Shown here piece by piece: positions 36,938-45,277 of a stretch of DNA of 64,000 bases. The first letter of the stretch is position 1. The number at the start of each line of letters is the position of its first letter. The stretch is taken from the NCBI GenBank assembly GCA_016177735.1, contig JACOUS010000027.1:1-64000 (forward strand). Reading direction: 5' to 3'. The notes beneath the pieces were generated by a model that worked only from the letters and a program-made list of their open reading frames with translations, did no database searches and was not told the DNA's origin. Origin of the DNA: Ignavibacteriales bacterium (GTDB taxonomy: Bacteria > Bacteroidota > Ignavibacteria > Ignavibacteriales > Melioribacteraceae). The translations under genes were made by a program, and so were the position numbers.

Positions 36938-37081
36938 CTTGGTTTTAATCGTGCCTTCGGCAGACAAGACTTATCAAACTTGTCCCGTGCTTTTTACGGG
37001 AGAAACATTTGACTTGTCCCGATGTATTTTATGCCGCTTTTCGGCATGCCGTACAGCGGCATCGGGAAAGCAAATCACAAC
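36938..37081. repeat. Terminal CRISPR repeat split by three hairpin insertions
   Basis: Four pieces occur in order: CTTGGTTTTAA (36938-36948), ACTTATCAAA (36969-36978), GAAACATTTGA (37002-37012) and AAGCAAATCACAAC (37068-37081). Joined, they give exactly one 46-nt repeat (the AAATCAC variant). The three inserts are 20, 23 and 55 nt long and each can form a hairpin. Confidence 0.9.
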
Positions 37082-37189
37082 TAAGCAATAATTTTATACC
37101 TTGTTCCTTTGCGTCTCGGATTTCACGTCTCGCAATTATAAAATGATTTTTTCAATAGCATATAGTTGTTCTTTATTCATATATGTCGA

Positions 37190-37714
37190 TTACAAATTCA
37201 GTATCCTCAAATATTCTATCCACGGTCCGACTTCCGCTTTGTATTGTTTAGCCATCACTCGTGAGATTTGTGCCATATGATTTAGATCGTGCACAACCCA
37301 TGTTGAAAGAAGTTGAGACAGTTTAACTTCTCCAAACGCCGGATGAATTCCCCTTTCCTCTAAATCTTTTTCGGTAATATTTTTTGAACGGAGAATTTCG
37401 AGATTCTTTTTACGCAGCATTTTGAATTCAGCCAAAAGCTGTATCAATGATTTCCCTTCACTCTCGTTAAATTGTGCGAAGCGGTCAAACGGCTCGAACC
37501 TTTTATCGGCTTTTTCGGAAAGAATAATTTCTGTTCTTGGAATCCAGTCGGTCTTTTCACCATGAATTAGATGACCGATAATATCATACACACTCCATGT
37601 TTCGCCGCCTTCGTTGTTTGAAGTCCAGTCTGCAGAAATATTTTTCAACATTGTATTGAGCACGTCCGGTGTACGTTCAAGAATTTCAAGTGTTTTTTCG
37701 ATTGTAAAGCTCAT
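37190..37714 (-). CDS. DinB-family protein
   Basis: 174 residues, the four-helix DinB/YfiT-like fold. The expected metal-binding histidines are in YDIIGHLIHGEKTDW and in WVVHDLNHMAQISR. Family members include thiol-dependent metalloenzymes and proteins of unknown role. It is on the minus strand with its stop about 110 bp from the broken end of the CRISPR array, so read-through could reach the array. Confidence 0.82.
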   Translation of the reverse strand: MSFTIEKTLEILERTPDVLNTMLKNISADWTSNNEGGETWSVYDIIGHLIHGEKTDWIPRTEIILSEKADKRFEPFDRFAQFNESEGKSLIQLLAEFKMLRKKNLEILRSKNITEKDLEERGIHPAFGEVKLSQLLSTWVVHDLNHMAQISRVMAKQYKAEVGPWIEYLRILNL

Positions 37715-37878
37715 CGTTCACTCTTTGTTAATTGACAACATGTTAAAAAATTGTGATAAAATATTCCGATAGCTATTATCGGAGAAGCAAATCAAATAAC
37801 TGTTAGACGCAAGACGTTAAACGCGAGACAATAAGAAAACAAATCGTAGTCTTTTACATCTCACGACTCGCATAACAA

Positions 37879-39594
37879 TTAATATCTCCAGCTTTTTAAA
37901 TCTGCATCATGTGGTGCTGATTTTTCTATCCGCTCAACAATTTCGGGAAAATACATTTGCACATATCTTAATCGTGAAATTGCATTTGGCAAATCGTGGT
38001 CTCCGTTCCAGCAGTGTTCGGCACGTGCACCGTAATCTACTTCGCCGTCATAGTAAGGATTTTTCGTGTTCCGCAAAAAATCTTCCATCAAATAGACTGC
38101 ATTATTCAGATAATAATTGTCAGCTTCCCCAACATAAATATGAATTTTCCCTTTCAGCTTCGTGCCAAGTTTATTCCAATCGCGTTCAAGTATATATCTC
38201 AAGTCATAATTTTCTTTCCAGTATTCGGCAACCGAATGATCAATTTCTCCGGTCAATTTATTCCAGATCGGTTTCGGATATCCGTCATCTCCAAGCGGTG
38301 AAAAGACTGCTTGCCAAACATCCCACTGCTCACCCGATCTGCTGCTTGTTCCCAAAGCGAGTTCGTAATGATTTACTTCTTCGAGCGTTGAACTTATCTC
38401 ACCGAGATAATTACGCGTGCCGGGTCGCGTAGTTTTTTTCCATGTATCATCAAGATAGTACGCGTTATTATGTTTGTAAATATCTACTATCGTATATGCA
38501 CGGAAATCAATCGGGTCGGGGCATGCAGCCCAGCAGCCGTTATATTCATCGGGATAAAAAATTTGTGCTGCCAAAGATTCCCAGCCGCCGGTCGACCCGC
38601 CGAAAAGAAATCGTGACCATCCTTTGCCGATACATCTGAATTTATTTTCGATGTACGGAATTAATTCGTATGTGATTGCATCTCCGTACGGACCGAGATT
38701 AGCAGAGTTCACTGCGTATGAATCATCGTAATACGGATTTGGGTGCTGTATTTCAATCAAAACCATTCGCGGAAAGTTCGGGCTTGTCCACTCTTTAAAA
38801 AGTTTGTATGAATATTCTTGAATTATTTTGTTGTAACCTTCCCAATGAAATCTTTCGCTGTAATCCGGTTCAAGATTTGTATCCGGCGGCTCTTCTCTAA
38901 AACCGCTGACTGTATTTGGAAAGTGACCGTGATTAATTACCAGCGGATATCTCGCTTCGGGATGTTCATCAAATCCCGATGGCAAAAGTACAAACGCACC
39001 GATGTACATCGGTCTGCCCCAAAACTCACTTAATAGTTTACTCTGAATTTTGACATACTTAATGTACTTCGTTTCTTTCGGTTCTGGCAGCAGCGGAATA
39101 ATTTTATCGAGTTCTATTTTTATTGTTTTGTTACTCTTCGCATCGATAGAAATTTTTTGAGGTGTGCTATAAAAATTTCCGGGTGCTAAATTCCAATGCT
39201 GTCCTTCTCCCCTGTCCATCGGAAGTTTAACTGTGTGCCCGTTTGCAAGATGAAAAGTTTCATACTTGTGAAGCAATGCCTGAACGTAATATTCACCTTG
39301 AGGAATTTCTGAAATACCTTTTAGCGGAAATCCAAAAACGGATTCATCGATTACAACTTCCTCACCGGGTTTTAATCTGTCAACATCGATACCGAAAACA
39401 AGCTGTGTTGAAGGACCTTCGCTAATTTGGAAACGCGGTTCGGATTTATCGTTGTTGGAAATTAAAAGGAGTATTCTTCCGTCAAACGATTCTTTGCTTA
39501 ATTTATCTGAATAGGAAACAGAAAATTTTAAACCTTGTGCGTAAAATTGAAGTGAGAAAATTAAGATTAGCGGTAATAGAATTTTGCTTTTCAT
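37879..39594 (-). CDS. Exported esterase-like alpha/beta hydrolase
   Basis: 571 residues. The start at 39594 begins a signal peptide (MKSKILLPLILIFSLQFYAQ) and has AAGG upstream; a Met 17 codons earlier is rejected for that reason. An N-terminal beta domain (about 20-170) precedes an enterochelin-esterase-like hydrolase domain with nucleophile elbow GGSTGGWESL, a likely acid in VGEADNYYL and a likely His in HCWNGDHD. The substrate is unknown. Confidence 0.78.
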   Translation of the reverse strand: MKSKILLPLILIFSLQFYAQGLKFSVSYSDKLSKESFDGRILLLISNNDKSEPRFQISEGPSTQLVFGIDVDRLKPGEEVVIDESVFGFPLKGISEIPQGEYYVQALLHKYETFHLANGHTVKLPMDRGEGQHWNLAPGNFYSTPQKISIDAKSNKTIKIELDKIIPLLPEPKETKYIKYVKIQSKLLSEFWGRPMYIGAFVLLPSGFDEHPEARYPLVINHGHFPNTVSGFREEPPDTNLEPDYSERFHWEGYNKIIQEYSYKLFKEWTSPNFPRMVLIEIQHPNPYYDDSYAVNSANLGPYGDAITYELIPYIENKFRCIGKGWSRFLFGGSTGGWESLAAQIFYPDEYNGCWAACPDPIDFRAYTIVDIYKHNNAYYLDDTWKKTTRPGTRNYLGEISSTLEEVNHYELALGTSSRSGEQWDVWQAVFSPLGDDGYPKPIWNKLTGEIDHSVAEYWKENYDLRYILERDWNKLGTKLKGKIHIYVGEADNYYLNNAVYLMEDFLRNTKNPYYDGEVDYGARAEHCWNGDHDLPNAISRLRYVQMYFPEIVERIEKSAPHDADLKSWRY

Positions 39595-39675
39595 TCCTAA
39601 CCTTTCAAAGTAATTACGAAGTACGAATTTCAAAATAACAAACAAAAAATGCTAATCCGCCAACGCGGAACAAGA

Positions 39676-39930
39676 AACTATCTACAAGTACGAAATACGA
39701 AGTACGAGGTACGAATAAAGAATGACAAAAAAAAAAATTACAAATAACAATCAACACGAAACCAACTACGAGTACGAAAGACGAAGTACGAGGAACGAAT
39801 AAAGAATGACCAAAAAAAAATTACAAATAACAATCAACACGAAACCAATTACAAATACGAAATACGAAGTACGAGGTACGAATAAAGAATGACCAAAAAA
39901 AAAAAATTACGATGGAAGAAAATCGAAGTA
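39676..39930. repeat. Tandem repeat of about 84 bp, nearly three copies
   Basis: Units begin with ACGAAGTACGAGG near 39697, 39781 and 39864 (periods 84 and 83). Each contains GAATAAAGAATGAC, an A-run and, in the first two, ACAAATAACAATCAACACGA. Copies differ mainly in the A-run length. It lies upstream of the esterase gene, and the rest of the 459-bp gap shows no gene. Confidence 0.8.
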
Positions 39931-40053
39931 CGAAAAAGGATTACGAAGAGCAATTGATTTTAGCTATGCCTTCAGACATAAAGCTTCTTTAAACATACCC
40001 GGTATTTTTTCACGGAAACATTTTCCGCTTTGCAATTATTTTTGTCCGGGGAA

Positions 40054-40611
40054 TCATATTATTACTTCAAAAATCAATACAACGATAAATATTACAATAG
40101 TAACCGAATGAACCAATATTTTTTTATTCAATGCAAGAAGAATTGTAAATGATAAGATTATTCCGTTTAACAAAATAGCGGTTATGTTTATCGGTACTTC
40201 GTTAATGATATTTCTGATTACTGAAATACTCATCGACATAAGAATTACGGCGCTTACCAGCCCCCAGATATATGTGTGTTTTTGCATATAATAATCTTTC
40301 AAATTGATTCCAACTTCCGGGATAGCATCCGGTAGTAATGCAGAAACCAGCAAAAATAGTATTAGCAGTAAGTGAGCATAAAAAATAAAAACCAAAATAC
40401 TGTTCCAATGTTCGCTGTTTGATGTAGCAGTTAAACCCCACCAGTTTTTGAGAATTACGTGAAGTATATACCATACTGTAGCTACCGGAAGCCAGTGCCA
40501 TTTAACTTTTTTACCGGCTTTAATTAATTTATGAATACTTGCAAACAGATTCGTTATAACCAAGCCGTAAACAATTGTAATTAGTGTGAACACAATTTGA
40601 AATTGGGACAT
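40054..40611 (-). CDS. Integral membrane protein of unknown function
   Basis: 185 residues with about five hydrophobic segments (about 5-25, 42-60, 70-95, 113-132, 140-182) and short polar loops such as HKLIKAGKKVKWHW. No family is recognised and no catalytic motif is visible. It could be a small transporter-like or sensor-like membrane protein. It is followed on the same strand, upstream, by the LysE-type gene. Confidence 0.6.
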   Translation of the reverse strand: MSQFQIVFTLITIVYGLVITNLFASIHKLIKAGKKVKWHWLPVATVWYILHVILKNWWGLTATSNSEHWNSILVFIFYAHLLLILFLLVSALLPDAIPEVGINLKDYYMQKHTYIWGLVSAVILMSMSISVIRNIINEVPINITAILLNGIILSFTILLALNKKILVHSVTIVIFIVVLIFEVII

Positions 40612-40762
40612 AAGCTAACTCAAGATTTTATTTTCGAAAAATAGGTATTCAGTTCAATTTGAAAATTTCGGACAATGTGCCTCAATGTTTCTGTACATTT
40701 TGTATCCTTGCCAATTATATTAGGGTTATCAAAGTATAAACCACAACGAAATTCTGCAATTA

Positions 40763-41398
40763 TTATTTCCTCGATGCAAATGCGAGCCGCAAGCCCAATG
40801 CACATAAAACGCCGCCGGTGATTTTCGATTGCCATTTCCAAAATGCCGGAAAGTTTGTTAACCAGTTTCCCATTTTGCCTAATGTTATTGCAACTAAAAT
40901 ATTTACCATTGTGCCGGAAAAATTGAACCACACTCCAAGTATAGTTAATTGCAGCGGAATGTTTCCCGTTTTAAAATTTACAAATTGCGGAAGGAACGCT
41001 AAAAAGAAAAGCGCAACTTTCGGATTCAAAATGTTCGTAATTATTCCTTGCAGAAGAACTTTTTTATTGTCAACACTAATCGAATCGTTTAACTTGTACT
41101 CGATTGGTTTACCAATTATTGATTTAATGCCAAGATAAAATAAATACAATGCACCGGCATATTTAATTATATCAAACAATAACGTGGATTGTGCAATGAT
41201 TGATGAGAGTCCGAAAATAGATGCCGCCATGTGAACAAAACAACCGAGCGCAATGCCGATTGCCGATACAACTCCAGCTTTCATGCCCTGATTAATACTC
41301 CGCGTTGCTACGTAAATCATATCATTGCCCGGAGTAATGTTCAACATCAAACTTGCAAATGCAAACAAAAGAAAATTATCAAGTTGAATAAAATTCAT
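40763..41398 (-). CDS. LysE/RhtB-family amino-acid exporter
   Basis: 211 residues with about six membrane segments. The family signature is at the N-terminus (LNITPGNDMIYVATRSINQG) with the repeated glycine-rich segment GVVSAIGIALGCFVHM and the motif NPKVALFFLAFLPQF. These proteins export amino acids or their derivatives by proton exchange. The substrate cannot be deduced. Confidence 0.88.
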   Translation of the reverse strand: MNFIQLDNFLLFAFASLMLNITPGNDMIYVATRSINQGMKAGVVSAIGIALGCFVHMAASIFGLSSIIAQSTLLFDIIKYAGALYLFYLGIKSIIGKPIEYKLNDSISVDNKKVLLQGIITNILNPKVALFFLAFLPQFVNFKTGNIPLQLTILGVWFNFSGTMVNILVAITLGKMGNWLTNFPAFWKWQSKITGGVLCALGLRLAFASRK

Positions 41399-41465
41399 AA
41401 ACGCCTTTCTAAAATTTTGGAATTATTTTGTATCAAATCTCACGCGATTTATAAAACAACACAGC

Positions 41466-41912
41466 TCAATTATCAAGAAGTCTTCTGTGGTAATTTATTT
41501 GTCCCAAATGATAATTAAGGTGTGCAGCCAAATGAATGAATAGAAATTCTGTAGTCATTTCTTTTTGGAAAACAACAACGGGATAATTTTTTTTGTAATC
41601 ATCGTCATTTAATTTTGGAATTGTTCGTTTAATTATCTCAAGCACTTTTTCGATCTCAGCAATTAATTTTTCTTTCGGAATATTATTAGTGCTGAATTCT
41701 TTTTCTCTTTCCCTCACATAACCTGTATTGCCGAGAACAGTTCCAACAAAATGATTCAAGTTGCCGAGGAGATGCAGACATAAATTTCCGGCAGAATTAC
41801 TGATTCCTTTATCTATGATCCACAAATTGTTTTCATTTTTATAAGATGAAATTTCCCATTTCAACTTGTTCAAATCTCTTTCGAATATTTCTATTAATGA
41901 ATTATTGAGCAT
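41466..41912 (-). CDS. DinB-superfamily protein
   Basis: 148 residues from the start at 41912, which has AAAGGA upstream. It is a four-helix DinB-like protein resembling DUF1572: LCLHLLGNLNHFVG, then FIHLAAHLNYHLGQINYHRR at the C-terminus holds the histidines. It is divergent from the TetR regulator at 42028, so the operator there could also influence it. Confidence 0.75.
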   Translation of the reverse strand: MLNNSLIEIFERDLNKLKWEISSYKNENNLWIIDKGISNSAGNLCLHLLGNLNHFVGTVLGNTGYVREREKEFSTNNIPKEKLIAEIEKVLEIIKRTIPKLNDDDYKKNYPVVVFQKEMTTEFLFIHLAAHLNYHLGQINYHRRLLDN

Positions 41913-41990
41913 GAGTAATCCTTTCTTTTCGGGTTTTGAGTTTGGCAAACTTATCAAAAATCAGACAAGGCATACAACGAAAAAAATATT

Positions 41991-42019
41991 TTGACAATGA
42001 ATGAACATTCATTTAATTT
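41991..42019 (+). promoter_or_regulatory. Promoter with embedded TetR operator
   Basis: TTGACA (41991-41996) and TAATTT (42014-42019) are 17 bp apart, and the 16-bp near-palindrome ATGAATGAACATTCAT (41997-42012) fills the spacer. The same 16 bp lie before the aldo/keto reductase at 42619-42634. A repressor bound here would block the promoter. Confidence 0.75.
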
Positions 42020-42027
42020 TGCGCGTC

Positions 42028-42600
42028 ATGACACAACAAGTTACAGATAAAAAAGAAGCGATTTACGAAGCCGCTATAAAATTACTGAATGAACGGGGAT
42101 TTCATTCAACGCCGATGTCGTTAATCGCCAAAGAGGCAAACGTTGCAGCCGGGACAATTTATCTTTACTTTAAAAACAAGGAGGAGATGCTGAACAAATT
42201 ATATCTTGAAATAAAAGAAAAGTACAGCAATTCTTTGATGAGGGGCTACTTAGAAACTATGCCGGTGAGAGATGCATTCGAATTGGTATGGCGCAATTCC
42301 CTTGATTTTAAGCTGAAAAGAGGAGCTGAATTCGGTGTAATGGAACAATTCAAAAATTCCCCTTTCATAAAAAAAGCTACTACCGAAGAAGGATTAAAAA
42401 TATTTTCTCCCGTGATCAAACTTGTTGAAAGAGCTAAGCGGGAAAAAATAATTAAGGATTATCCCGATTCGATATTTCATGCGCTCTTCTTTGCGCCGGT
42501 TGGTGAATTAGTAAAAACCCACACTATACAAAGGACTGAATTTACCGAAGAAGAAAAAAAATTAGCATTCCAGGGATGCTGGGATGCAGTAAAGAATTAA
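42028..42600 (+). CDS. TetR/AcrR-family repressor
   Basis: 190 residues from the ATG at 42028; an ATG at 42001 lies inside the operator and is rejected. The N-terminal helix-turn-helix is TPMSLIAKEANVAAGTIYLYFKNKEEML. The C-terminal ligand domain is not assigned. Shared operators suggest it represses itself and the adjacent aldo/keto reductase, with an aldehyde-like or xenobiotic ligand as a guess. Confidence 0.88.
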   Translation: MTQQVTDKKEAIYEAAIKLLNERGFHSTPMSLIAKEANVAAGTIYLYFKNKEEMLNKLYLEIKEKYSNSLMRGYLETMPVRDAFELVWRNSLDFKLKRGAEFGVMEQFKNSPFIKKATTEEGLKIFSPVIKLVERAKREKIIKDYPDSIFHALFFAPVGELVKTHTIQRTEFTEEEKKLAFQGCWDAVKN

Positions 42601-42618
42601 AAATTTTTTAAATAGCTA

Positions 42619-42634
42619 ATGAATGAACATTCAT
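42619..42634. promoter_or_regulatory. Second TetR operator
   Basis: ATGAATGAACATTCAT, identical to 41997-42012. TATATT lies directly after it (42634-42639) as a possible -10 element; the -35 region is poor. Confidence 0.7.
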
Positions 42635-42652
42635 ATATTATTAGAGGAAGTT

Positions 42653-43627
42653 ATGCAAAAAAGAAAACTTGGCAAAAGTAATCTCGAAGTTTTTCCGATT
42701 GGATTGGGCGCAATGGGGATGTCCGAATTCTATGGAGAGACAAACGAAGCACAGTCGATTGCAACAATTCACAAAGCAATTGAATCCGGTGTAAATTTTT
42801 TTGATACTGCCGATATGTACGGTTCGGGTCATAATGAAAAACTTCTCGGCGCTGCACTAAGAAATAAATTTGACAAAGTAGTACTCGCAACAAAATTTGG
42901 AATAGTGCGCGGACCGAACGGAGAATTTTTTGGCGTTAACGGCAAGCCTGAATATGTTAAGCAAGCATGCGAAGCGAGCTTAAAAAGATTGGGCACTAAT
43001 GTAATTGATCTTTATTACTTGCACAGAGTTGATCCTCAAACGCCAATCGAAGAAACTGTCGGCGCGATGGCTGAGCTTGTAAAAGAAGGCAAAGTAAAAT
43101 ATATCGGTCTCTCGGAAGTAAAAGGAAGTACATTAAAGAGAGCGAATGCAGTTCATCCGATTACCGCCGTACAATCGGAATATTCTATTTGGACACGCGA
43201 TATCGAAAAAGCGAACTTAACCGAATGCCGCGAACTCGGGGTTTCGACTGTGGCATATAGTCCGCTCGGCAGAGGAATCCTCACCGGCAAGTTCAATAAT
43301 ATTCAGGATGAAAAAGACTACCGCAAAAATATGCCGCGCATGAGCGGAGAAAATATTCAAACAAACATGAAGGTTGTAAAAAAGATTGAAGAGATTGCCG
43401 GATCGAAAAATATCAAAGCATCACAGCTCGTACTTGCATGGGTTCTTGCAAAAGGAGAAGATATAATTCCGATTCCCGGGACGAAGAGAGAAAAATATTT
43501 GCTCGAAAATATTGAAGCGGTATATGTTAAAATCTCTGACGATGAGATGAGAGAACTTGACGCATTTTCAGATCTTGTTACCGGCGATAGATACCCGGTG
43601 CAAGCAATGGCACTAACTCTGCAATAA
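42653..43627 (+). CDS. Aldo/keto reductase, TetR-controlled
   Basis: 324 residues from the ATG at 42653, with GAGGAAG upstream. An upstream in-frame ATG falls inside the operator. Tetrad residues are in [15 protein letters not shown] (Asp, Tyr), VVLATKFG (Lys) and YYLHRVDP (His). C-terminal cofactor motif: [17 protein letters not shown]. It resembles the YajO/AKR13-like general reductases. Regulation with the neighbouring TetR suggests detoxification of a reactive carbonyl compound. Confidence 0.87.
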   Translation: MQKRKLGKSNLEVFPIGLGAMGMSEFYGETNEAQSIATIHKAIESGVNFFDTADMYGSGHNEKLLGAALRNKFDKVVLATKFGIVRGPNGEFFGVNGKPEYVKQACEASLKRLGTNVIDLYYLHRVDPQTPIEETVGAMAELVKEGKVKYIGLSEVKGSTLKRANAVHPITAVQSEYSIWTRDIEKANLTECRELGVSTVAYSPLGRGILTGKFNNIQDEKDYRKNMPRMSGENIQTNMKVVKKIEEIAGSKNIKASQLVLAWVLAKGEDIIPIPGTKREKYLLENIEAVYVKISDDEMRELDAFSDLVTGDRYPVQAMALTLQ

Positions 43628-43643
43628 AAATATTTCAACAACC

Positions 43644-43671
43644 GCTATGCGCAAAGTGCTTTGCGCATAGC
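43644..43671. terminator. Bidirectional terminator
   Basis: Arms GCTATGCGCAAAG and CTTTGCGCATAGC are perfectly complementary around TG, between two convergent genes, with T-rich and A-rich flanks. Confidence 0.85.
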
Positions 43672-43678
43672 ATTTTTA

Positions 43679-45019
43679 TCAATGTCCTCTTGTAGTTGTA
43701 ATCTCAACCAATCCATCAGCATTGGAAAGTTTTGTCCAGAAAAATCCGTACAAAGAAACTATTACGAAGCAGATCATCGGCATTATAAATCCGGCTGACA
43801 TGTTGTAAACATCGCCAAGATAACCCATCAACTTCGGCATAATTGCACCGCCGATAATTGCCATCACAATAAAGCCCGATGCTTTTTTTGCTTGTGTGCC
43901 GAGTCCGTAAATACCGAGTGTAAAAATTGTTGGAAACATTATCGACATAAATAAAAAACTGAGAAAGACTGCGGCAACGGATAACCATCCAAGTTTAAAA
44001 ACAACAACAGCACAAAGAAAAACATTAACGAGTGCATAAGTGCCGAGTACACGGTGTGCTCTCAGCTTTTTCAAAATTGCCGCACCGGTCGCACGTCCGA
44101 TTAGAAAAAGCGGGAACCCGACAGTGCCAAGTAGAAATGTTGCGCCTTTTTCATTCAAGAAAAAACTGCCGTTGCGGATTGTTGTCCGGTCGGTAAAAAT
44201 CCATGTGCTTGCAATGCTTTGCGAGATCGAAGGAATTTCTTCAATCATATAATTAATGAAGAAGCTAAAAATTCCGGCTTGTGCAGCAACGTAAAAAAAT
44301 TGTGCAGCTACCCCGCCGATAAAATGCGGATGAGACCAAATTGAATGTATTGTTCCGGCAGCCGATGTATCATCAAGTTTGTATTCGTCTTCCGTATTTA
44401 AATCAGGCACATTTGCGAAGTAAAAAATTACCGCCATCACCAAAACAATTATTGCAACAACCATGTATGGAATATATAGCTGCTTCTGTGCGGCTTCGGC
44501 TCCTTCATTCGAATAAAAAAATACGCCGCCGATGATCGGTCCGAATATCCAGCCGATGCCGTTAAATGATTGTGCAAGATTGATTCGTGAAGCCGCAAAT
44601 TTTTTTGGACCGAGCACCGTTGTGTATGGATTGGCTACTGTTTCAAGAATTGTCAATCCCATTGCAATTAAACAAACACCGAATAGAAAAGCCCAAAACG
44701 CGGAAATATGCGTTGCCGGAATAAACCAAAATCCGCCGAGCGATACAAGCAGAAGTCCGGCAATGATTCCGCCTTTGTAACCGAGTTTGCGTGCAAGCCA
44801 GCTTGCCGGAAGTGCCATCAAAAGATATCCGAGATAATGCGCAAATTGAACCCATGCGGATTGCGCTTTGGATAAATGAAGGAAGTCCTGGAAATGTTTA
44901 TCCATTACATCAATCATTCCGTTGCAAGTTCCCCAAAGGAGAAACAGTGTGCTGATAAGTGTAAACGTCAGAAAATAATTTTTCCCGTCTTCCGTCTTGA
45001 ACATTCTTGAAAAATCCAT
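43679..45019 (-). CDS. FucP-type sugar:H+ symporter (MFS)
   Basis: 446 residues with 12 membrane segments. The N-terminus LISTLFLLWGTCNGMIDVMD and the motif ILETVANPYTTVLGP are typical of the FucP/GluP branch, which imports fucose, glucose/galactose or related sugars with protons. The loop after segment 6 is acidic (PDLNTEDEYKLDD). There is no catabolic gene nearby to fix the sugar. Confidence 0.88.
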   Translation of the reverse strand: MDFSRMFKTEDGKNYFLTFTLISTLFLLWGTCNGMIDVMDKHFQDFLHLSKAQSAWVQFAHYLGYLLMALPASWLARKLGYKGGIIAGLLLVSLGGFWFIPATHISAFWAFLFGVCLIAMGLTILETVANPYTTVLGPKKFAASRINLAQSFNGIGWIFGPIIGGVFFYSNEGAEAAQKQLYIPYMVVAIIVLVMAVIFYFANVPDLNTEDEYKLDDTSAAGTIHSIWSHPHFIGGVAAQFFYVAAQAGIFSFFINYMIEEIPSISQSIASTWIFTDRTTIRNGSFFLNEKGATFLLGTVGFPLFLIGRATGAAILKKLRAHRVLGTYALVNVFLCAVVVFKLGWLSVAAVFLSFLFMSIMFPTIFTLGIYGLGTQAKKASGFIVMAIIGGAIMPKLMGYLGDVYNMSAGFIMPMICFVIVSLYGFFWTKLSNADGLVEITTTRGH

Positions 45020-45234
45020 CTGCCTCTCCGCAAACTATTGATGATTAAAAAACATGATCGAAAAATTACGGCAAAAATATTCCGATTTACTTCTGCAAAG
45101 CAAGCATGAAATTATAAAATCTTTTTTGGATAGGCTTACGGTTAGGTGAATTAAAAATAAAAGAGTGAATACTGTTATACAAAGGACTCCTTCGGATAAA
45201 CAGTTTTTAAAAAATGGAAACTTTTTTTTATTTG

Positions 45235-45265
45235 AAAGGCATCCCGTCAACATCGGCATGCCTTT
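45235..45265. terminator. Hairpin between two minus-strand genes
   Basis: AAAGGCAT and ATGCCTTT form the outer stem, and the 15-nt loop itself contains a short hairpin (CCCGTCAACATCGGC). A probable terminator for the outer-membrane protein gene; it is another nested palindrome. Confidence 0.55.
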
Positions 45266-45277
45266 TCGCTGCTCAAA

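Larger units (their letters stand above)
32638..37081 (-). CRISPR. Type II-C CRISPR array, 57 repeats (56 intact)
   Basis: The 46-nt repeats begin CTTGGTTTTAAACTTATC and end GAAAGCAAGTCACAAC on the plus strand. Spacers are 29-30 nt and the spacing is 75-76 bp. I count 56 intact copies (first 32638-32683, last 36805-36850) plus a broken one at 36938-37081. Most copies are identical. Variants are at 33092 (GACACAT), 35970 (AACCTTATC) and 36274, 36729, 36805 (AAATCAC). Anti-repeat pairing puts the crRNA sense on the minus strand, where the repeat begins GTTGTGACTTGC. Confidence 0.97.

Noticed and set aside
36806-37012. Open frame across the end of the array
   Set aside because: It begins inside a repeat and reads through the split repeat; only the coding-like spacer is noted.
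32638-37081. Promoter inside each repeat, as in Neisseria II-C arrays
   Set aside because: The minus-strand repeat end TTTAAAACCAAG has no clear -10 box, so I could not support it.
42001-42027. Upstream ATG start for the TetR gene
   Set aside because: It lies inside the operator; the ATG at 42028 fits the promoter layout.
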